Positions 26,231-37,685 are shown, counted from the stretch's first letter. The stretch is DNA of 50,456 bases from Pseudomonas tehranensis (GCF_014268615.1 NZ_JABWQV010000016.1:1-50456), one strand, 5' to 3'. Numbers and translations are program-made. Notes: generated from the sequence alone by a model not told the origin.

Positions 26231-28609
26231 TCACTTCCTTAACGTGGCGTTCAACCTGTTTTCGAGCGAGGTGAGGATATTCTGCGTTGCGGTATTCACC
26301 TCATCGTCATTAAGAGTGCGCGATGGATGCTGCCAGGTCAAGCCGACTGCAAGGCTTTTTCTATGCGGATCAATGCCTTTACCCTGATACACGTCAAATA
26401 GCCTGAGGTCCGTGAGCCATTCGCCTGCATTTTCACGGATTACGTCCAGCACAGCGCTGGATGCAACGTCGCGGTCAGCCAGCAACGCCAGGTCACGCCG
26501 CACTTCAGGAAAGCGTGATAACTCCTGGAATTTCGGCATTTTCCCCAGTGCAACTTCAGCCAGAACCAGCTCGAAAACAAAGACGGGACGATCAAGGCCC
26601 AGGGTTTTCGACAATTCAGGGTGAATGGCACCGACATAACCGACTTCACGCCCGTCACGCTCGATCCGTGCTGTCTGCCCCGGATGCAGCGCCGGATGCT
26701 TGCCCGGCACGAACGTAAACGCATCAAGCGCACCGGCGAAGCCCAGCACCGCTTCCACATCAGCCTTGACGTCGAAGAAGTCGACGACATCGCGACCTTG
26801 TGCCCAGCCTTCCGGCAAACGACTGCCGCAAACGACACCGGCCAGCATCGGCTCTTGCTTCAAGCCTTCCAACTGGCCGACAAAGCGCAGACCGCTCTCG
26901 AACAGACGTACGCGGTCCTGTTGGCGATTCAGGTTGTGCTGGAGCGACTTGACCAGGCCTGGCCACAGGGACGAACGCATGGCCGCCATGTCGTTGGAAA
27001 TCGGGTTGGCCAGCAACAGCGGCTCGACACCTGGGTTGAACAGTTCGAACTGACGCGGATCGATGAAGCTGTAGGTGATCGCTTCCTGATACCCACGAGC
27101 CACCAGCAGACGGCGCAGTTCCGGCAGGTCGCTACGGGCTTCGGCCTTGGCTTGTGGGGCCAGGCGCGCCTGCGGGTAGCGAACCGGTAAACGGTTGTAG
27201 CCGTACAGACGGGCCAGCTCTTCGATCAGGTCGACTTCCAGGCTGATATCGAAGCGATGGCTTGGCACTTCGACACGCCACTGCCCTGCCCCGTCGGCGC
27301 TGATGTTCAGGCCGAGGGCGCTGAGCAGGCGCTCGACTTCAGCCGGGTCCATTTCCATGCCGAGCATTTGCGTGATGCGCTGGGCACGCAGGGTAACCGG
27401 TGCGATGTTGGGCAGGTGCTGTTCACTGACGGTTTCGATGATCGGGCCAGCTTCGCCGCCAGTGATCTCCAGCAGCAGGCCAGTGGCGCGCTCCATGGCT
27501 TCACGGGCCAGTTGCCAGTCCACGCCGCGCTCGTAACGGTGCGAGGCATCGGTGTGCAGGCCATAGGAACGGGCCTTGCCCGCCACGGCGATCTGGTCGA
27601 AGAACGCACTTTCAAGGAACACATCACGGGTCGTTGTAGAGACACCGCTGTGCTCGCCACCCATCACGCCGGCAATCGCCAGGGCACGGGAGTGGTCGGC
27701 GATCACCAGCGTATCGCTGCGCAGGGTCACTTCCTGACCGTCGAGCAGGACCAGTTTCTCGCCCTCCTCAGCCATGCGCACGCGGATGCCGCCGTTGATT
27801 TCGGCAAGGTCGAAGGCGTGCAGTGGCTGCCCCAGCTCCAGCATCACATAGTTGGTGATGTCGACTGCGGCATCGATGCTACGCACGTCGGCGCGACGCA
27901 GGCGTTCGACCATCCACAGCGGGGTCGGCTTGGCCAGGTCGACATTACGGATAACGCGCCCCAAGTAACGTGGGCATGCTGCAGGCGCCAGGACTTCAAC
28001 CGAGCGCACTTCATCATGCACCGCCGCCACGGTCGCGACCGCTGGACGTGCCACCGGGGCGGCATACAACGCACCCACCTCACGGGCCAGACCGGCCAGG
28101 GACAGGCAGTCGCCACGGTTCGGGGTCAGGTCGACCTCGATGCTGGCATCGTCCAGGCTCAGGTATTCACGAATGTCCTGGCCCACCGGCGCATCGGCCG
28201 GAAGCTCCATCAGGCCATCGTTGCCCTCGCCAATCTGCAGTTCAGCCTGGGAGCACAACATGCCGTTGGACTCGACGCCACGCAGCTTGGCTTTCTTGAT
28301 CTTGAAGTCGCCCGGCAGTTCGGCACCGATCATGGCGAACGGGATCTTCAGGCCCGGGCGCACATTTGGCGCGCCGCAGACCACCTGGAAGGTTTCCGCG
28401 CCATTGCTGACCTGGCACACCCGCAGTTTGTCAGCGTCCGGGTGCTGCTCGGTGCTCAGCACCTCGCCCACCACCACACTACTGAATACACCGGCGGCCG
28501 GCGTCACGCTATCGACCTCAAGACCGGCCATCGACAGGCGAGCAACCAGCTCGTCCCGGCTTACCTGCGGGCTTACCCAGCCGCGCAGCCATTGTTCACT
28601 GAATTTCAT
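26231..28609 (-). CDS. pheT: Phenylalanyl-tRNA synthetase beta subunit
   Basis: 792 residues, the normal length. The N-terminal EMAP-II-like tRNA-binding domain (VVVGEVLSTEQHPDADKL) is at about 43-60. B3/B4 editing and B5 domains follow in the centre (VDLIEELARLYGYNRLP near residue 470), and a ferredoxin-fold anticodon-binding domain (ELSRFPEVRRDLALL) ends the protein. It forms the alpha2-beta2 enzyme with PheS, charging tRNA-Phe and hydrolysing Tyr-tRNA-Phe. It follows pheS by 36 bp. Confidence 0.97.
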   Translation of the reverse strand: MKFSEQWLRGWVSPQVSRDELVARLSMAGLEVDSVTPAAGVFSSVVVGEVLSTEQHPDADKLRVCQVSNGAETFQVVCGAPNVRPGLKIPFAMIGAELPGDFKIKKAKLRGVESNGMLCSQAELQIGEGNDGLMELPADAPVGQDIREYLSLDDASIEVDLTPNRGDCLSLAGLAREVGALYAAPVARPAVATVAAVHDEVRSVEVLAPAACPRYLGRVIRNVDLAKPTPLWMVERLRRADVRSIDAAVDITNYVMLELGQPLHAFDLAEINGGIRVRMAEEGEKLVLLDGQEVTLRSDTLVIADHSRALAIAGVMGGEHSGVSTTTRDVFLESAFFDQIAVAGKARSYGLHTDASHRYERGVDWQLAREAMERATGLLLEITGGEAGPIIETVSEQHLPNIAPVTLRAQRITQMLGMEMDPAEVERLLSALGLNISADGAGQWRVEVPSHRFDISLEVDLIEELARLYGYNRLPVRYPQARLAPQAKAEARSDLPELRRLLVARGYQEAITYSFIDPRQFELFNPGVEPLLLANPISNDMAAMRSSLWPGLVKSLQHNLNRQQDRVRLFESGLRFVGQLEGLKQEPMLAGVVCGSRLPEGWAQGRDVVDFFDVKADVEAVLGFAGALDAFTFVPGKHPALHPGQTARIERDGREVGYVGAIHPELSKTLGLDRPVFVFELVLAEVALGKMPKFQELSRFPEVRRDLALLADRDVASSAVLDVIRENAGEWLTDLRLFDVYQGKGIDPHRKSLAVGLTWQHPSRTLNDDEVNTATQNILTSLENRLNATLRK

Positions 28610-28645
28610 CCTGCTCTCCTAATAGATTCGTTACGGGTCTGCGGC

Positions 28646-29716
<1,071 letters not shown>

Positions 29717-29771
29717 ATGACGTTTAACACCTGGCCCCACAGAGGTGAGGCCGGGTGACTGTCGGGGGTAC

Positions 29772-30128
29772 TTAAGCCAAGGTGGCTTTAGCTTTCTCGA
29801 CAATCGCAGCAAACGCCGCTTTTTCGTTCACTGCCAGATCAGCCAGAACCTTACGGTCGATCTCGATGGACGCTTTTTTCAGGCCGGCAATGAAACGGCT
29901 GTAGGACAGACCGTTAACACGAGCACCAGCGTTGATACGAGCGATCCACAGAGCGCGGAACTGACGTTTTTTCTGACGACGGTCACGGTAGGCGTATTGG
30001 CCTGCCTTGATTACCGCTTGCTTGGCAACACGGAATACGCGGGAACGCGCGCCGTAGTAGCCTTTAGCAAGTTTCAGAATTTTTTTGTGACGCTTACGGG
30101 CAATGACGCCACGCTTTACACGAGCCAT
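29772..30128 (-). CDS. rplT: Ribosomal protein L20 (bL20)
   Basis: 118 residues, very basic, starting [19 protein letters not shown], with the conserved [16 protein letters not shown] and [11 protein letters not shown]. It assembles early onto 23S rRNA. It is in the usual infC-rpmI-rplT order, 30 bp after rpmI. Confidence 0.98.
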
Positions 30129-30158
30129 GAGTTACTTCCTCTATTCTTGATCCAAAAA

Positions 30159-30353
30159 TTAACGAAGGCGCAGCATGCGCTCGACTTTTGCCACGTCAGA
30201 CGGATGCAGCAAGCTGCTACCGCGCAGTTGACGCTTACGCTTGGTCGACATTTTGGTCAGGATGTGGCTCTTGAAAGCGTGCTTGTGCTTGATACCGTTA
30301 GCAGTTTTCAGAAACCGCTTAGCAGCACCACTTTTAGTTTTCATCTTTGGCAT
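30159..30353 (-). CDS. rpmI: Ribosomal protein L35 (bL35)
   Basis: 64 residues beginning [17 protein letters not shown], with [16 protein letters not shown], the bL35 signature. Between infC and rplT; translation is probably coupled to L20 autoregulation as in other gammaproteobacteria. Confidence 0.97.
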   Translation of the reverse strand: MPKMKTKSGAAKRFLKTANGIKHKHAFKSHILTKMSTKRKRQLRGSSLLHPSDVAKVERMLRLR

Positions 30354-30413
30354 GTTCGGATACTCCGCATTCAGTTGATAAACATAATCGCAAGGCCTGC
30401 CGTGCCCTGTTGA

Positions 30414-30965
30414 TTACTTCTTCTTTTTCGGGGCGATGACCATGATCAGCTGGCGTCCTTCCATCTTAGGATGCTGTTCGACCGAACCGTACTCGAGCAG
30501 GTCTTGTTCAACCCGCTTGAGGAGTTCCATCCCCAGCTCCTGGTGGGCCATCTCACGGCCGCGGAATCGCAAGGATACCTTGGCCCTGTCCCCGTCACTC
30601 AGGAAACGTACCAGGTTGCGCAGTTTTACCTGGTAATCCCCTTCCTCCGTCCCTGGACGAAACTTGATTTCTTTTACCTGAATCTGCTTCTGGTTTTTCT
30701 TCGCCGCGGCAATCTGCTTCTTCTTTTCGAAGATCGACTTGCCGTAGTCCATCACCCGGCAAACCGGCGGGACTGCGTCTGCGGAAATTTCTACCAGATC
30801 AAGCTTGGCTTCTTCAGCAATACGAAGCGCTTCATCAATCGAGACGATGCCAATCTGCTCGCCGTCAGCGCCAATTAACCGAACCTCGCGTGCCGAGATA
30901 TTCTCGTTGATCGGGGCTTTCGGTGCAGCTCGTTTATCTTGTCTCATTTCACGCTTAATAATAAT
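30414..30965 (-). CDS. infC: Translation initiation factor IF-3 (AUU start)
   Basis: 183 residues from an ATT start. The IF3 N domain ([18 protein letters not shown]), linker and C domain ([27 protein letters not shown]) are all present. The first ATG (30947) would lose the conserved I-I-K-R-E lead. Upstream of it the minus strand reads GGAG-TA-ATT-ATT-ATT-AAG. I give the first ATT (30965), as in Pseudomonas homologues as I recall them, but the second (30962) has better spacing from GGAG. A rare AUU start lets IF-3 autoregulate by start-codon discrimination. The first ATT shares one base with the thrS stop. Confidence 0.95.
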   Translation of the reverse strand: MIIKREMRQDKRAAPKAPINENISAREVRLIGADGEQIGIVSIDEALRIAEEAKLDLVEISADAVPPVCRVMDYGKSIFEKKKQIAAAKKNQKQIQVKEIKFRPGTEEGDYQVKLRNLVRFLSDGDRAKVSLRFRGREMAHQELGMELLKRVEQDLLEYGSVEQHPKMEGRQLIMVIAPKKKK

Positions 30966-32887
30966 TACTCCAAATCTGGGCGACCACGCCGGGAAACCGC
31001 TTGCGCGAGGAACTCAGCGAATTCGGCGACGGGCATCGAGCCCAGGTCAGCACCTTCACGAGTACGCACAGCGACAGTCTGCATCTCGACCTCCCGATCT
31101 CCAATAACCAAGAGAAAGGGAACCTTGAGCAAAGTATGCTCGCGGATTTTAAAGCCGATCTTTTCATTTCTCAAGTCGGACTTGGCACGAAATCCGCTTT
31201 GGTTGAGAGTTTTTTCGACTTCGGCGGCAAAATCTGCCTGTTTATCAGTGATATTCATGATCACTGCCTGGGTCGGCGCCAGCCACGCAGGGAACGCACC
31301 CTCGTAGTGTTCGATCAGAATCCCGACGAAACGCTCGAAGGAACCGAGGATCGCGCGGTGAAGCATGACCGGGTGCTTGCGACTGTTGTCTTCGGACACG
31401 TATTCGGCGCCCAGACGGATCGGCAGGTTAAAATCGAGCTGCAGGGTACCACACTGCCATACACGGCCGAGGCAATCTTTCAGCGAGAACTCGATCTTCG
31501 GCCCGTAGAAAGCCCCTTCGCCCGGTTGCAGATCGTACGCAAGGCCCGCGCTATCGAGTGCGGCGGCCAGGGCTGCTTCGGCGCGATCCCACAACTCATC
31601 GGAACCGACGCGTTTTTCCGGACGAGTGGACAGCTTCATCTCGACTTCGGTAAAGCCGAAGTCCCGGTAAACGTCCATGGTCAGCTTGATGAAGGCAGCG
31701 GATTCGGCCTGCATCTGCTCTTCGGTGCAGAAGATATGCGCATCGTCCTGGGTGAAGGCACGCACGCGCATGATGCCGTGCAGCGCACCCGATGGCTCGT
31801 TACGGTGGCAGGCACCGAACTCGGCCAGGCGCATCGGCAGCTCGCGGTAGCTTTTCAGGCCTTGGTTGAACACCTGCACGTGGCAAGGGCAGTTCATCGG
31901 CTTGATGGCGTAGTCGCGGTTTTCCGACTGGGTAGTGAACATGTTGTCGGCGTAGTTGGCCCAGTGCCCGGATTTCTCCCACAGGCTACGGTCAACCACT
32001 TGCGGCGTCTTGATCTCCAGGTAGCCGTTTTCACGCTGGACCTGGCGCATGTACTGCTCGAGCACCTGGTACAGGGTCCAGCCGTTCGGGTGCCAGAACA
32101 CCATGCCCGGGGATTCTTCCTGGGTGTGGAACAGGCCCAGGCGCTTGCCGATCTTGCGGTGATCGCGCTTCTCGGCTTCCTCGATACGCTGGATGTAAGC
32201 CGCCAGTTGCTTCTTGTCGGCCCAGGCAGTGCCGTAGACGCGCTGCAACTGCTCGTTCTTAGCATCGCCACGCCAGTAGGCGCCGGACAACTTGGTCAGC
32301 TTGAAGGATTTCAGGAAACGCGTGTTCGGCACGTGCGGGCCACGGCACATGTCGACGTATTCTTCGTGGTAGTACAGGCCCATGGCCTGCTCGTCCGGCA
32401 TGTCTTCCACCAGACGCAGCTTGTAATCCTCGCCACGCGCCTTGAACACTTCGATGACTTCGGCACGCGGGGTTACTTTCTTGATGACGTCGTAATCTTT
32501 CTCGATCAGCTGCTGCATGCGCTGTTCGATGGCCGCCATGTCTTCCGGCGTGAAAGGACGCTCAAAGGCGATGTCGTAATAGAAGCCTTCGTCGATGACC
32601 GGCCCGATGACCATCTTGGCGCTCGGATACAGCTGCTTGACCGCATGGCCTACCAGGTGCGCGCAAGAGTGGCGAATGATCTCCAGCCCCTCTTCATCCT
32701 TGGGCGTGATGATTTGCAGCGTGGCGTCGCTATCGATGACGTCGCTGGCATCGACCAGTTTGCCGTTGACCTTGCCAGCCAGGGTGGCCTTGGCCAGACC
32801 CGCGCCAATGGATGCGGCGACCTCGGCCACGGAGACCGGATGATCGAATGAACGTTGACTGCCGTCGGGAAGAGTAATAGTTGGCAT
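30965..32887 (-). CDS. thrS: Threonyl-tRNA synthetase
   Basis: 640 residues: TGS domain ([16 protein letters not shown]), editing domain with [11 protein letters not shown], class II core with [12 protein letters not shown] and [11 protein letters not shown], and an anticodon-binding domain near the C terminus. It charges tRNA-Thr and edits Ser-tRNA-Thr. The start is ATG 32887, with AGGAGAGGAGG immediately upstream; an extension to 32920 lacks homologous character. The gene end overlaps infC, so the two are coupled. Confidence 0.97.
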   Translation of the reverse strand: MPTITLPDGSQRSFDHPVSVAEVAASIGAGLAKATLAGKVNGKLVDASDVIDSDATLQIITPKDEEGLEIIRHSCAHLVGHAVKQLYPSAKMVIGPVIDEGFYYDIAFERPFTPEDMAAIEQRMQQLIEKDYDVIKKVTPRAEVIEVFKARGEDYKLRLVEDMPDEQAMGLYYHEEYVDMCRGPHVPNTRFLKSFKLTKLSGAYWRGDAKNEQLQRVYGTAWADKKQLAAYIQRIEEAEKRDHRKIGKRLGLFHTQEESPGMVFWHPNGWTLYQVLEQYMRQVQRENGYLEIKTPQVVDRSLWEKSGHWANYADNMFTTQSENRDYAIKPMNCPCHVQVFNQGLKSYRELPMRLAEFGACHRNEPSGALHGIMRVRAFTQDDAHIFCTEEQMQAESAAFIKLTMDVYRDFGFTEVEMKLSTRPEKRVGSDELWDRAEAALAAALDSAGLAYDLQPGEGAFYGPKIEFSLKDCLGRVWQCGTLQLDFNLPIRLGAEYVSEDNSRKHPVMLHRAILGSFERFVGILIEHYEGAFPAWLAPTQAVIMNITDKQADFAAEVEKTLNQSGFRAKSDLRNEKIGFKIREHTLLKVPFLLVIGDREVEMQTVAVRTREGADLGSMPVAEFAEFLAQAVSRRGRPDLE

Positions 32888-33260
32888 GGCGCCTCCTCTC
32901 CTAGTGGTGACCCCTACCAAAGGTCACGTGGGTTGGGATGAGCCAGTACAAGATCCAGTCCAGGCCATTCAATGACGAACGCCTGCCTTACAGCGGCAGG
33001 AGCCTTGCGGCCAACCGGGAAAACCGAACCAGAGTGACTGGGATTCAAATCAGGGTTAATCGAACATTTGCCGCCGCCGGGACCTGTGGTCCTCCGAAGC
33101 CTGAAAATACCCGAGCCCGGCATGCTAGCACAGATGAACGGTCATCGCCGCGCCCGGATTGAAGCGAACGTAAATCCACGGTTTTTATGCCAGAGTGCTG
33201 AACTGTACCGCCCGCTACGCCTCAGATAACAAGACATTGACCCGAAAGGAGCATCTTCGC
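32888..33260. other. Divergent intergenic region between thrS and a secreted-protein gene
   Basis: 373 bp without a convincing gene. The minus strand has an extended -10-like TGCTAGCAT (33122-33130), a possible thrS promoter with a leader of about 230 bases. A small hairpin GGACC-TGT-GGTCC lies around 33080-33093. Whether the leader is an autoregulatory operator as in E. coli thrS cannot be told by eye. A plus-strand AAGGAG serves the next gene. Confidence 0.45.
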
Positions 33261-33563
33261 ATGCGTCTGAACACATTATTTGCAGTAGTCGCCCCCCTCG
33301 CCCTGCTGCTTCCGCTGACCGCTCACGCCGATTGGCCCAAGGGCGAGCGTGAAAAATACATGGCCCAGTGCACCGAGGCGGCCACGCCACAGATCGGCGC
33401 GGCAGCGGCCAAATCCCATTGCGCCTGTGGCGCCGATGCGATCAAGTCCTACCCGGCCAAGGACATTCAGGCCCTGATGGACAACCAGGCCACCCCGGAT
33501 CTGCAGCAAAAAGCACTGGGGCAGATTGCAAAATGCAAGCCCGATAGCAAGGCTAAAAAGTAA
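33261..33563 (+). CDS. Small secreted hypothetical protein with conserved cysteines
   Basis: 100 residues. A clear Sec signal peptide occupies residues 1-23 (MRLNTLFAVVAPLALLLPL, cleavage after AHA). The mature part begins DWPKGEREKYMAQC, has four cysteines (two close together in HCACGA) and ends in a Lys-rich tail. AAGGAG precedes the ATG by 10 bases. The Cys pattern suggests disulfides in the periplasm. I do not recognise a named family. Confidence 0.8.
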   Translation: MRLNTLFAVVAPLALLLPLTAHADWPKGEREKYMAQCTEAATPQIGAAAAKSHCACGADAIKSYPAKDIQALMDNQATPDLQQKALGQIAKCKPDSKAKK

Positions 33564-33852
33564 GAATTTGGGTCTTTGCACGGAGTCGTGCATCGATAAA
33601 AAACGCTGATTTCGGGCTTTTTTGACCGATTTATTCAGGTTTTACAGCTTTTTTTATCGTCTTTACGTTCGGCTGAAAGCCTTTAAAACCGGGCCTTTCA
33701 GCCGGGTCAGGCGGTAAAGAAAACGCGACTGATTGGCAAACAGCGCCTGCGGGGGGCTCCCAAATCGAACATTTCGACTATGATACCCCGGTGTGCCCAG
33801 TTGGCCTGAGCAGCACAGTACACTGAAAATATATGTTTCTTGGAGATACACC

Positions 33853-34065
33853 ATGTCTAATCGCCAAACCGGCACCGTTAAATGGTTCAACGATGAAAAA
33901 GGCTTCGGCTTCATCACTCCTACAGGTGGCGGTGACGACCTGTTCGTACACTTCAAAGCTATCGAAAGCGACGGTTTCAAAAGCCTGAAAGAAGGCCAGA
34001 CCGTTTCCTTCGTGGCTGAGAAAGGCCAAAAGGGTATGCAAGCTGCACAGGTTCGCCCAGAGTAA
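33853..34065 (+). CDS. CspA-family cold-shock protein
   Basis: A 70-residue single cold-shock domain with RNP1 KGFGFI and RNP2 LFVHF. It starts [19 protein letters not shown], typical of Pseudomonas Csp/Cap proteins. It binds single-stranded RNA and DNA as a chaperone. GGAG lies upstream of the ATG, and a strong bidirectional terminator follows. The 287-bp upstream gap could hold a structured 5' leader as in cold-inducible csp genes; this is not proven here. Confidence 0.95.
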   Translation: MSNRQTGTVKWFNDEKGFGFITPTGGGDDLFVHFKAIESDGFKSLKEGQTVSFVAEKGQKGMQAAQVRPE

Positions 34066-34080
34066 TTACTCGGCGAGCAC

Positions 34081-34111
34081 AAAAAACCCCGTCCATGTGA
34101 CGGGGTTTTTT
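34081..34111. terminator. Bidirectional terminator between the csp gene and the I78 lipoprotein gene
   Basis: A 13-bp perfect inverted repeat (AAAAAACCCCGTC / GACGGGGTTTTTT) with a 5-base loop has an A-tract on one side and a T-tract on the other. It therefore ends transcription from both convergent genes. Confidence 0.92.
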
Positions 34112-34131
34112 ATGGGCGATTGAAAACTCAA

Positions 34132-34446
34132 TCAGCCGCAGTTCACCCGATTGATGACCAGATTGGCATCCGTATTGAGATTCAGGCGATCCGAGCGGTA
34201 CTCAAGCGTCACCATGTCGTTGGGCTTGAGAATCCGCGCATTCTGCGCACCGGCACGGGTGCGGGCTTGTTCCAGCAGTTGCGGCGTGGCCTTCTTGCCA
34301 ATGGCAAACTCGGCACCTTTTGCTTCGCAGCGGCTGTAGCCAGTTTCTGTTGCCACCGGATCAGGGGTCGATTCAGAGGTGCTGCTGCATCCGCTCAAGA
34401 GCGTGACGGCCAGCAAAGTACCCAATGACGCGAGCTTCCAAGGCAT
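34132..34446 (-). CDS. Lipoprotein of the I78 peptidase-inhibitor family
   Basis: 104 residues. A lipoprotein signal with lipobox LLSGC (Cys20) is followed by a short Ser/Thr/Pro linker and a compact domain: CEAKGAEFAIGKKATPQLLE, ARTRAGAQNARILKPND, TLEYRSDRLNLNTD, ending INRVNCG. This is the I78 inhibitor pattern (potato-inhibitor-like, serine protease inhibition). Likely an envelope-anchored protection against exogenous proteases. Convergent with the cold-shock gene. Confidence 0.85.
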   Translation of the reverse strand: MPWKLASLGTLLAVTLLSGCSSTSESTPDPVATETGYSRCEAKGAEFAIGKKATPQLLEQARTRAGAQNARILKPNDMVTLEYRSDRLNLNTDANLVINRVNCG

Positions 34447-34609
34447 GAAGCCTCCTTTTGTTGATGATTAAACAGAGAGCGTGCGACAGCCCAAACGAAG
34501 CTTGGTTTCAAGCCAAGGGCTATCATGGTGCCCTCATCAGGAAAACAGGCAGTTTGCCTGAGCCGACATCCCGCTTCAGGGGTGAATCGTGACTGAATAT
34601 GAATGGTGC

Positions 34610-34915
34610 TCAGTAAACATCGATGTAGTCAAAGGGTGGATTCGGCCAGTTGTCTTTCAACGCATTGTAGATTTGCGTGACCCAGACCTCGTCGCTGGCG
34701 GCGACCCGTCCGACGTAGCCTGAACCTTTCGCCCACGTTTCCAGCCGAAACGATAGCCCGTCGATGTCCACACCGCCCACCACGCCCGAAGACAAATAGG
34801 CGATACCACCCTTGGTCACGCGCAGCTGGGTGTGCTCGTCATCACTGGCCGAAGCCAGCAACTGACGAACCGCGTCGAGGGTCAACCCGTCAGGAGCGTT
34901 CAAATCGATCTGCAC
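34610..34915 (-). CDS. Hypothetical protein
   Basis: A 101-residue acidic soluble protein with no signal peptide (MQIDLNAPDGLTLDAVRQLL) and an aromatic C terminus (NWPNPPFDYIDVY). Its codon use matches its neighbours, which supports a real gene. I do not recognise the family. It stands alone, upstream of the I78 lipoprotein gene on the same strand with a 163-bp gap. Confidence 0.7.
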   Translation of the reverse strand: MQIDLNAPDGLTLDAVRQLLASASDDEHTQLRVTKGGIAYLSSGVVGGVDIDGLSFRLETWAKGSGYVGRVAASDEVWVTQIYNALKDNWPNPPFDYIDVY

Positions 34916-35046
34916 GGCGGGGGCCTCTTCAGAAAGTCAAAAAGCAAGTGTCGCACAGCCCTTCCCTGATGCCTAAGTCGCAGTGCAAAACCCCAAGCAA
35001 AAATGGTTAACTCAACCTACAGACCTTCCAACTCGCGAGCCCGACC

Positions 35047-35244
35047 ATGAGCACCGTCAGCATCGAAGCCACCATCAATGCCAAATGGTCGGAGGGCCAC
35101 AGCTCCTACAGCCCTGGCAGCCCCGAAGAACTGGCAATCATCGGTATAGAACTGTTGGTGAAGGAACTGGGAACGAAGGCCGCCCTGAACTTTATCCAGC
35201 AAGCGTTCGAACGATACCCCAGCAGCATTGAAGCAGTGGATTGA
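35047..35244 (+). CDS. Small hypothetical protein
   Basis: 65 residues, mildly acidic, no signal peptide: MSTVSIEATINAKWSEGHS, then ELAIIGIELLVKELGTKAAL, predicted as a short beta segment and two helices. The composition matches host genes. It runs into the shared terminator with the convergent nucleoside hydrolase gene. No function can be assigned. Confidence 0.6.
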   Translation: MSTVSIEATINAKWSEGHSSYSPGSPEELAIIGIELLVKELGTKAALNFIQQAFERYPSSIEAVD

Positions 35245-35246
35245 AG

Positions 35247-35276
35247 CACACCCGCAGGCCTTGGCCTGCGGGTGTG
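35247..35276. terminator. Bidirectional terminator at the end of the ribose operon
   Basis: A perfect 14-bp stem (CACACCCGCAGGCC / GGCCTGCGGGTGTG) with a 2-base loop lies between the convergent 65-residue gene and the nucleoside hydrolase gene. The GC-rich stem is strong but there is no long T-tract. Confidence 0.75.
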
Positions 35277-35288
35277 TGGCAAGACGGG

Positions 35289-36317
35289 TTACTTCAAACG
35301 CGCCAGGCGCTCGGTCAGCAGGTCAAAAAAGCCCTGAGCGTCGCCATCCTGCACCCAGTAGGCATTTTTGGGTGCCTTCAGGCCGTCGTACCAATCAACG
35401 ATGGTCTGGCCAAAGGTCGGCCCTTCCCGGCTGTCCACCACGACGTTGACTGAACGCCCGGTAAACAACTCTGGCTTGAGCAGGTAGGCAACCACCGTCG
35501 CGTCGTGCACCGGCCCGCCCGTCATGCCGTAGTGCTCCATATCACCTTTGACGTATTCGTTGAGAATGTCGCCGACGATCTTGCTGGCCTTGTTGTTCAC
35601 GGCAGCGATCTGCTTCAGCCGTGCTTCGCTGGTGAGGATCTTGTGGGTCACGTCCAGCGGCAGGTAAGTGAGTTTCACACCGCTCTTGAGCACCACTTCT
35701 GCGGCCTGTGGATCCGCGTACAGGTTGAACTCGGCCACCGGGGTGATGTTGCCGCCATTGAAGTGCGCACCGCCCATGATCACCACTTCCTTGATACCCT
35801 GGACAATCTCGGGTTCCTGGATCAGCGCCAGGGCCAGGTTGGTCTGCGGGCCAAGCATGGCAAGGGTGATGCTGTGGGGCTTGGCCGCCTTGAGGGTGTC
35901 GATCAGGTAGTTGACGGCGTTGCCCTTGGCCAACCCTTTCTTCGGCTCATACACCTCGACACCCGACAGGCCTTCCTTGCCATGGATGTTTTCCGCGTAG
36001 ATGGGCGTGCGCATCATCGGCTTCGGCGCACCGGCATACACCGGCACGTCTTCGCGCCCCGCCCATTCCCGGGCCAGGCGAGCGTTGCGCGATGTCTTGT
36101 CCAGACGCACGTTGCCAGCGACGGTGGTCAGCGCACGGATATTCAGTTCTTCGGGGGAAGCCAGGGCAAACAACAGGGCAACCACATCGTCGGCCCCCGG
36201 ATCAGTGTCGATGATCAGGTCGATTTTTTCCGCCGCCTGGGCGCTCGTAGCAGTGATCAGTGACAAAAGCAGCAGACTCCGGAACAGTTGACGCATTTTC
36301 TGAGCATAGCGGTGCAT
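35289..36317 (-). CDS. Secreted inosine-uridine-type nucleoside hydrolase
   Basis: 342 residues. A signal peptide ends near residue 28 (LLLLSLITATSAQA). The calcium-binding DTDPGADD motif of the IunH family follows at 37-44, with later conserved IMGGAH and EFNLYADPQAA. The enzyme splits ribonucleosides into base and ribose. It is the last gene of the rbs operon, 29 bp after rbsD. Inference: periplasmic nucleosides give ribose, which RbsB then binds. ATG 36317 has AAGG 8 bases upstream; ATG 36296 is a shorter alternative that keeps the signal peptide. Confidence 0.9.
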   Translation of the reverse strand: MHRYAQKMRQLFRSLLLLSLITATSAQAAEKIDLIIDTDPGADDVVALLFALASPEELNIRALTTVAGNVRLDKTSRNARLAREWAGREDVPVYAGAPKPMMRTPIYAENIHGKEGLSGVEVYEPKKGLAKGNAVNYLIDTLKAAKPHSITLAMLGPQTNLALALIQEPEIVQGIKEVVIMGGAHFNGGNITPVAEFNLYADPQAAEVVLKSGVKLTYLPLDVTHKILTSEARLKQIAAVNNKASKIVGDILNEYVKGDMEHYGMTGGPVHDATVVAYLLKPELFTGRSVNVVVDSREGPTFGQTIVDWYDGLKAPKNAYWVQDGDAQGFFDLLTERLARLK

Positions 36318-36346
36318 GGCGCATTCCTTGTGCAGGGTTGAGAAGG

Positions 36347-36751
36347 TTAGAACGTTACTCCGGCAATCAACACGATGTTGCAATACGGGGAGCATTCTCC
36401 CGTGCGAATAATCGCCCGAGCTTGCCGGCTGACCGCCTTGAATTGTTCATGGCTGACCAGCTCCCGCGCCCCCAGCGCGCCATCGGCATGCAGTGCCTCC
36501 AGTGTCGCCAGGGCCGCAGGTTGTTTATCGAAAATTTCTTCCGCCAGTACGTGGCTCTCCACCTGCATTTCGCTGAGCAGCACTTTCAGGGTGCTGACAA
36601 AATCCGGAATGCCGTGGGTCAGGGCCAGGTCGATCAACTCGACCTGTGGAGGCACCGGCAACCCCGCATCACCGATGACCACCTTGTCGCCATGGCCAAG
36701 GGAAGCGATCAGTCGCGACAGCGCGATATTCAACAACGGCGTCTTTTTCAT
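36347..36751 (-). CDS. rbsD: D-ribose pyranase
   Basis: A 134-residue RbsD/FucU fold protein: [22 protein letters not shown] (catalytic His20), [10 protein letters not shown] and [14 protein letters not shown]. It interconverts beta-pyranose and furanose forms of ribose so that RbsK can use it. ATGA overlap with rbsK. Confidence 0.96.
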   Translation of the reverse strand: MKKTPLLNIALSRLIASLGHGDKVVIGDAGLPVPPQVELIDLALTHGIPDFVSTLKVLLSEMQVESHVLAEEIFDKQPAALATLEALHADGALGARELVSHEQFKAVSRQARAIIRTGECSPYCNIVLIAGVTF

Positions 36752-37662
36752 GATTTGAAAGCCTGTACTTCCAGCAAGGTGGGAATGGAGGGCTGCGCCC
36801 CCGCGCGGGTGACCGATAACGCGGCGGCGACCTGACCAAAACGAATCGCCTCGGCCTCGCTTTTGCCGTCAGCCAACGCTGCCGCGAAGCCGCCGACAAA
36901 GGTGTCTCCGGCTGCCGTGGTGTCCACCGCCTTGACCTGTGGCGCCGGGAAGTGTTGAAAACTCGCGCCATTGGCGAACATCAGTCCCTGGGCGCCCAGG
37001 GTGACGATCACCTTGCCGGCACCGGCGGCGAGCAATTGCGTCGCGGCCGCTTCGGCGGTTTCCAGAGAGTCCACCGTCACGCCGCTCAGCACGGCGGCTT
37101 CGCTCTCATTGGGAATCAGATAGTCGATACAGGCGTACCAATCGGCCGGCAAGGGCCGGGAGGCCGGCGCGGGGTTCAGAATGACGGTCTTGCCCAGTTC
37201 CCGGCCCCGCTTGAGTGCATGCCCGACGGTCGCGTCCGGCACCTCAAGCTGGCAGATAACGACATCGGCGCTGCGCAGCACCTCATCGAAGCGATCCAGA
37301 ACATCAGGACCCAGCGCGCCGTTGGCACCGGGGACGATAACGATCGCATTCTGACTGTTGTCGTCGACCACGATCAGCGCGACGCCGCTGGAGCCGTCCA
37401 CGACACTGACCGACTGGCAGTCGATGCCCTCGGCCAGCAGCGCCCCGCGCAATTGCTGACCGTAGGCGTCACTGCCCACGCAACCGACCATGGACACCTT
37501 CGCTCCCAGGCGCGCTGCAGCCACGGCCTGATTGGCCCCCTTCCCTCCCGGGATGGTGCAGAACGATTGCCCCATCAGCGTTTCACCGCCCTTGGGCAGA
37601 CGCGGTGCCCGGGTCACCAGGTCCATGTTCAGGCTGCCTATTACCACTACTTTTGCTGGCAT
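36748..37662 (-). CDS. rbsK: Ribokinase
   Basis: A 304-residue PfkB-family kinase. The N-terminal [10 protein letters not shown] and [15 protein letters not shown] bind sugar, and [14 protein letters not shown] carries the catalytic Asp and anion hole. It phosphorylates D-ribose to ribose 5-phosphate. It lies between rbsR and rbsD in the operon. Confidence 0.97.
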   Translation of the reverse strand: MPAKVVVIGSLNMDLVTRAPRLPKGGETLMGQSFCTIPGGKGANQAVAAARLGAKVSMVGCVGSDAYGQQLRGALLAEGIDCQSVSVVDGSSGVALIVVDDNSQNAIVIVPGANGALGPDVLDRFDEVLRSADVVICQLEVPDATVGHALKRGRELGKTVILNPAPASRPLPADWYACIDYLIPNESEAAVLSGVTVDSLETAEAAATQLLAAGAGKVIVTLGAQGLMFANGASFQHFPAPQVKAVDTTAAGDTFVGGFAAALADGKSEAEAIRFGQVAAALSVTRAGAQPSIPTLLEVQAFKS

Positions 37663-37685
37663 ACATCTTCACTCATCAATTCGGT

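Noticed and set aside
32914..33123. 69-residue minus-strand frame upstream of thrS
   Set aside because: Pro/Gly/Arg-rich, no family resemblance; more likely part of the thrS leader.
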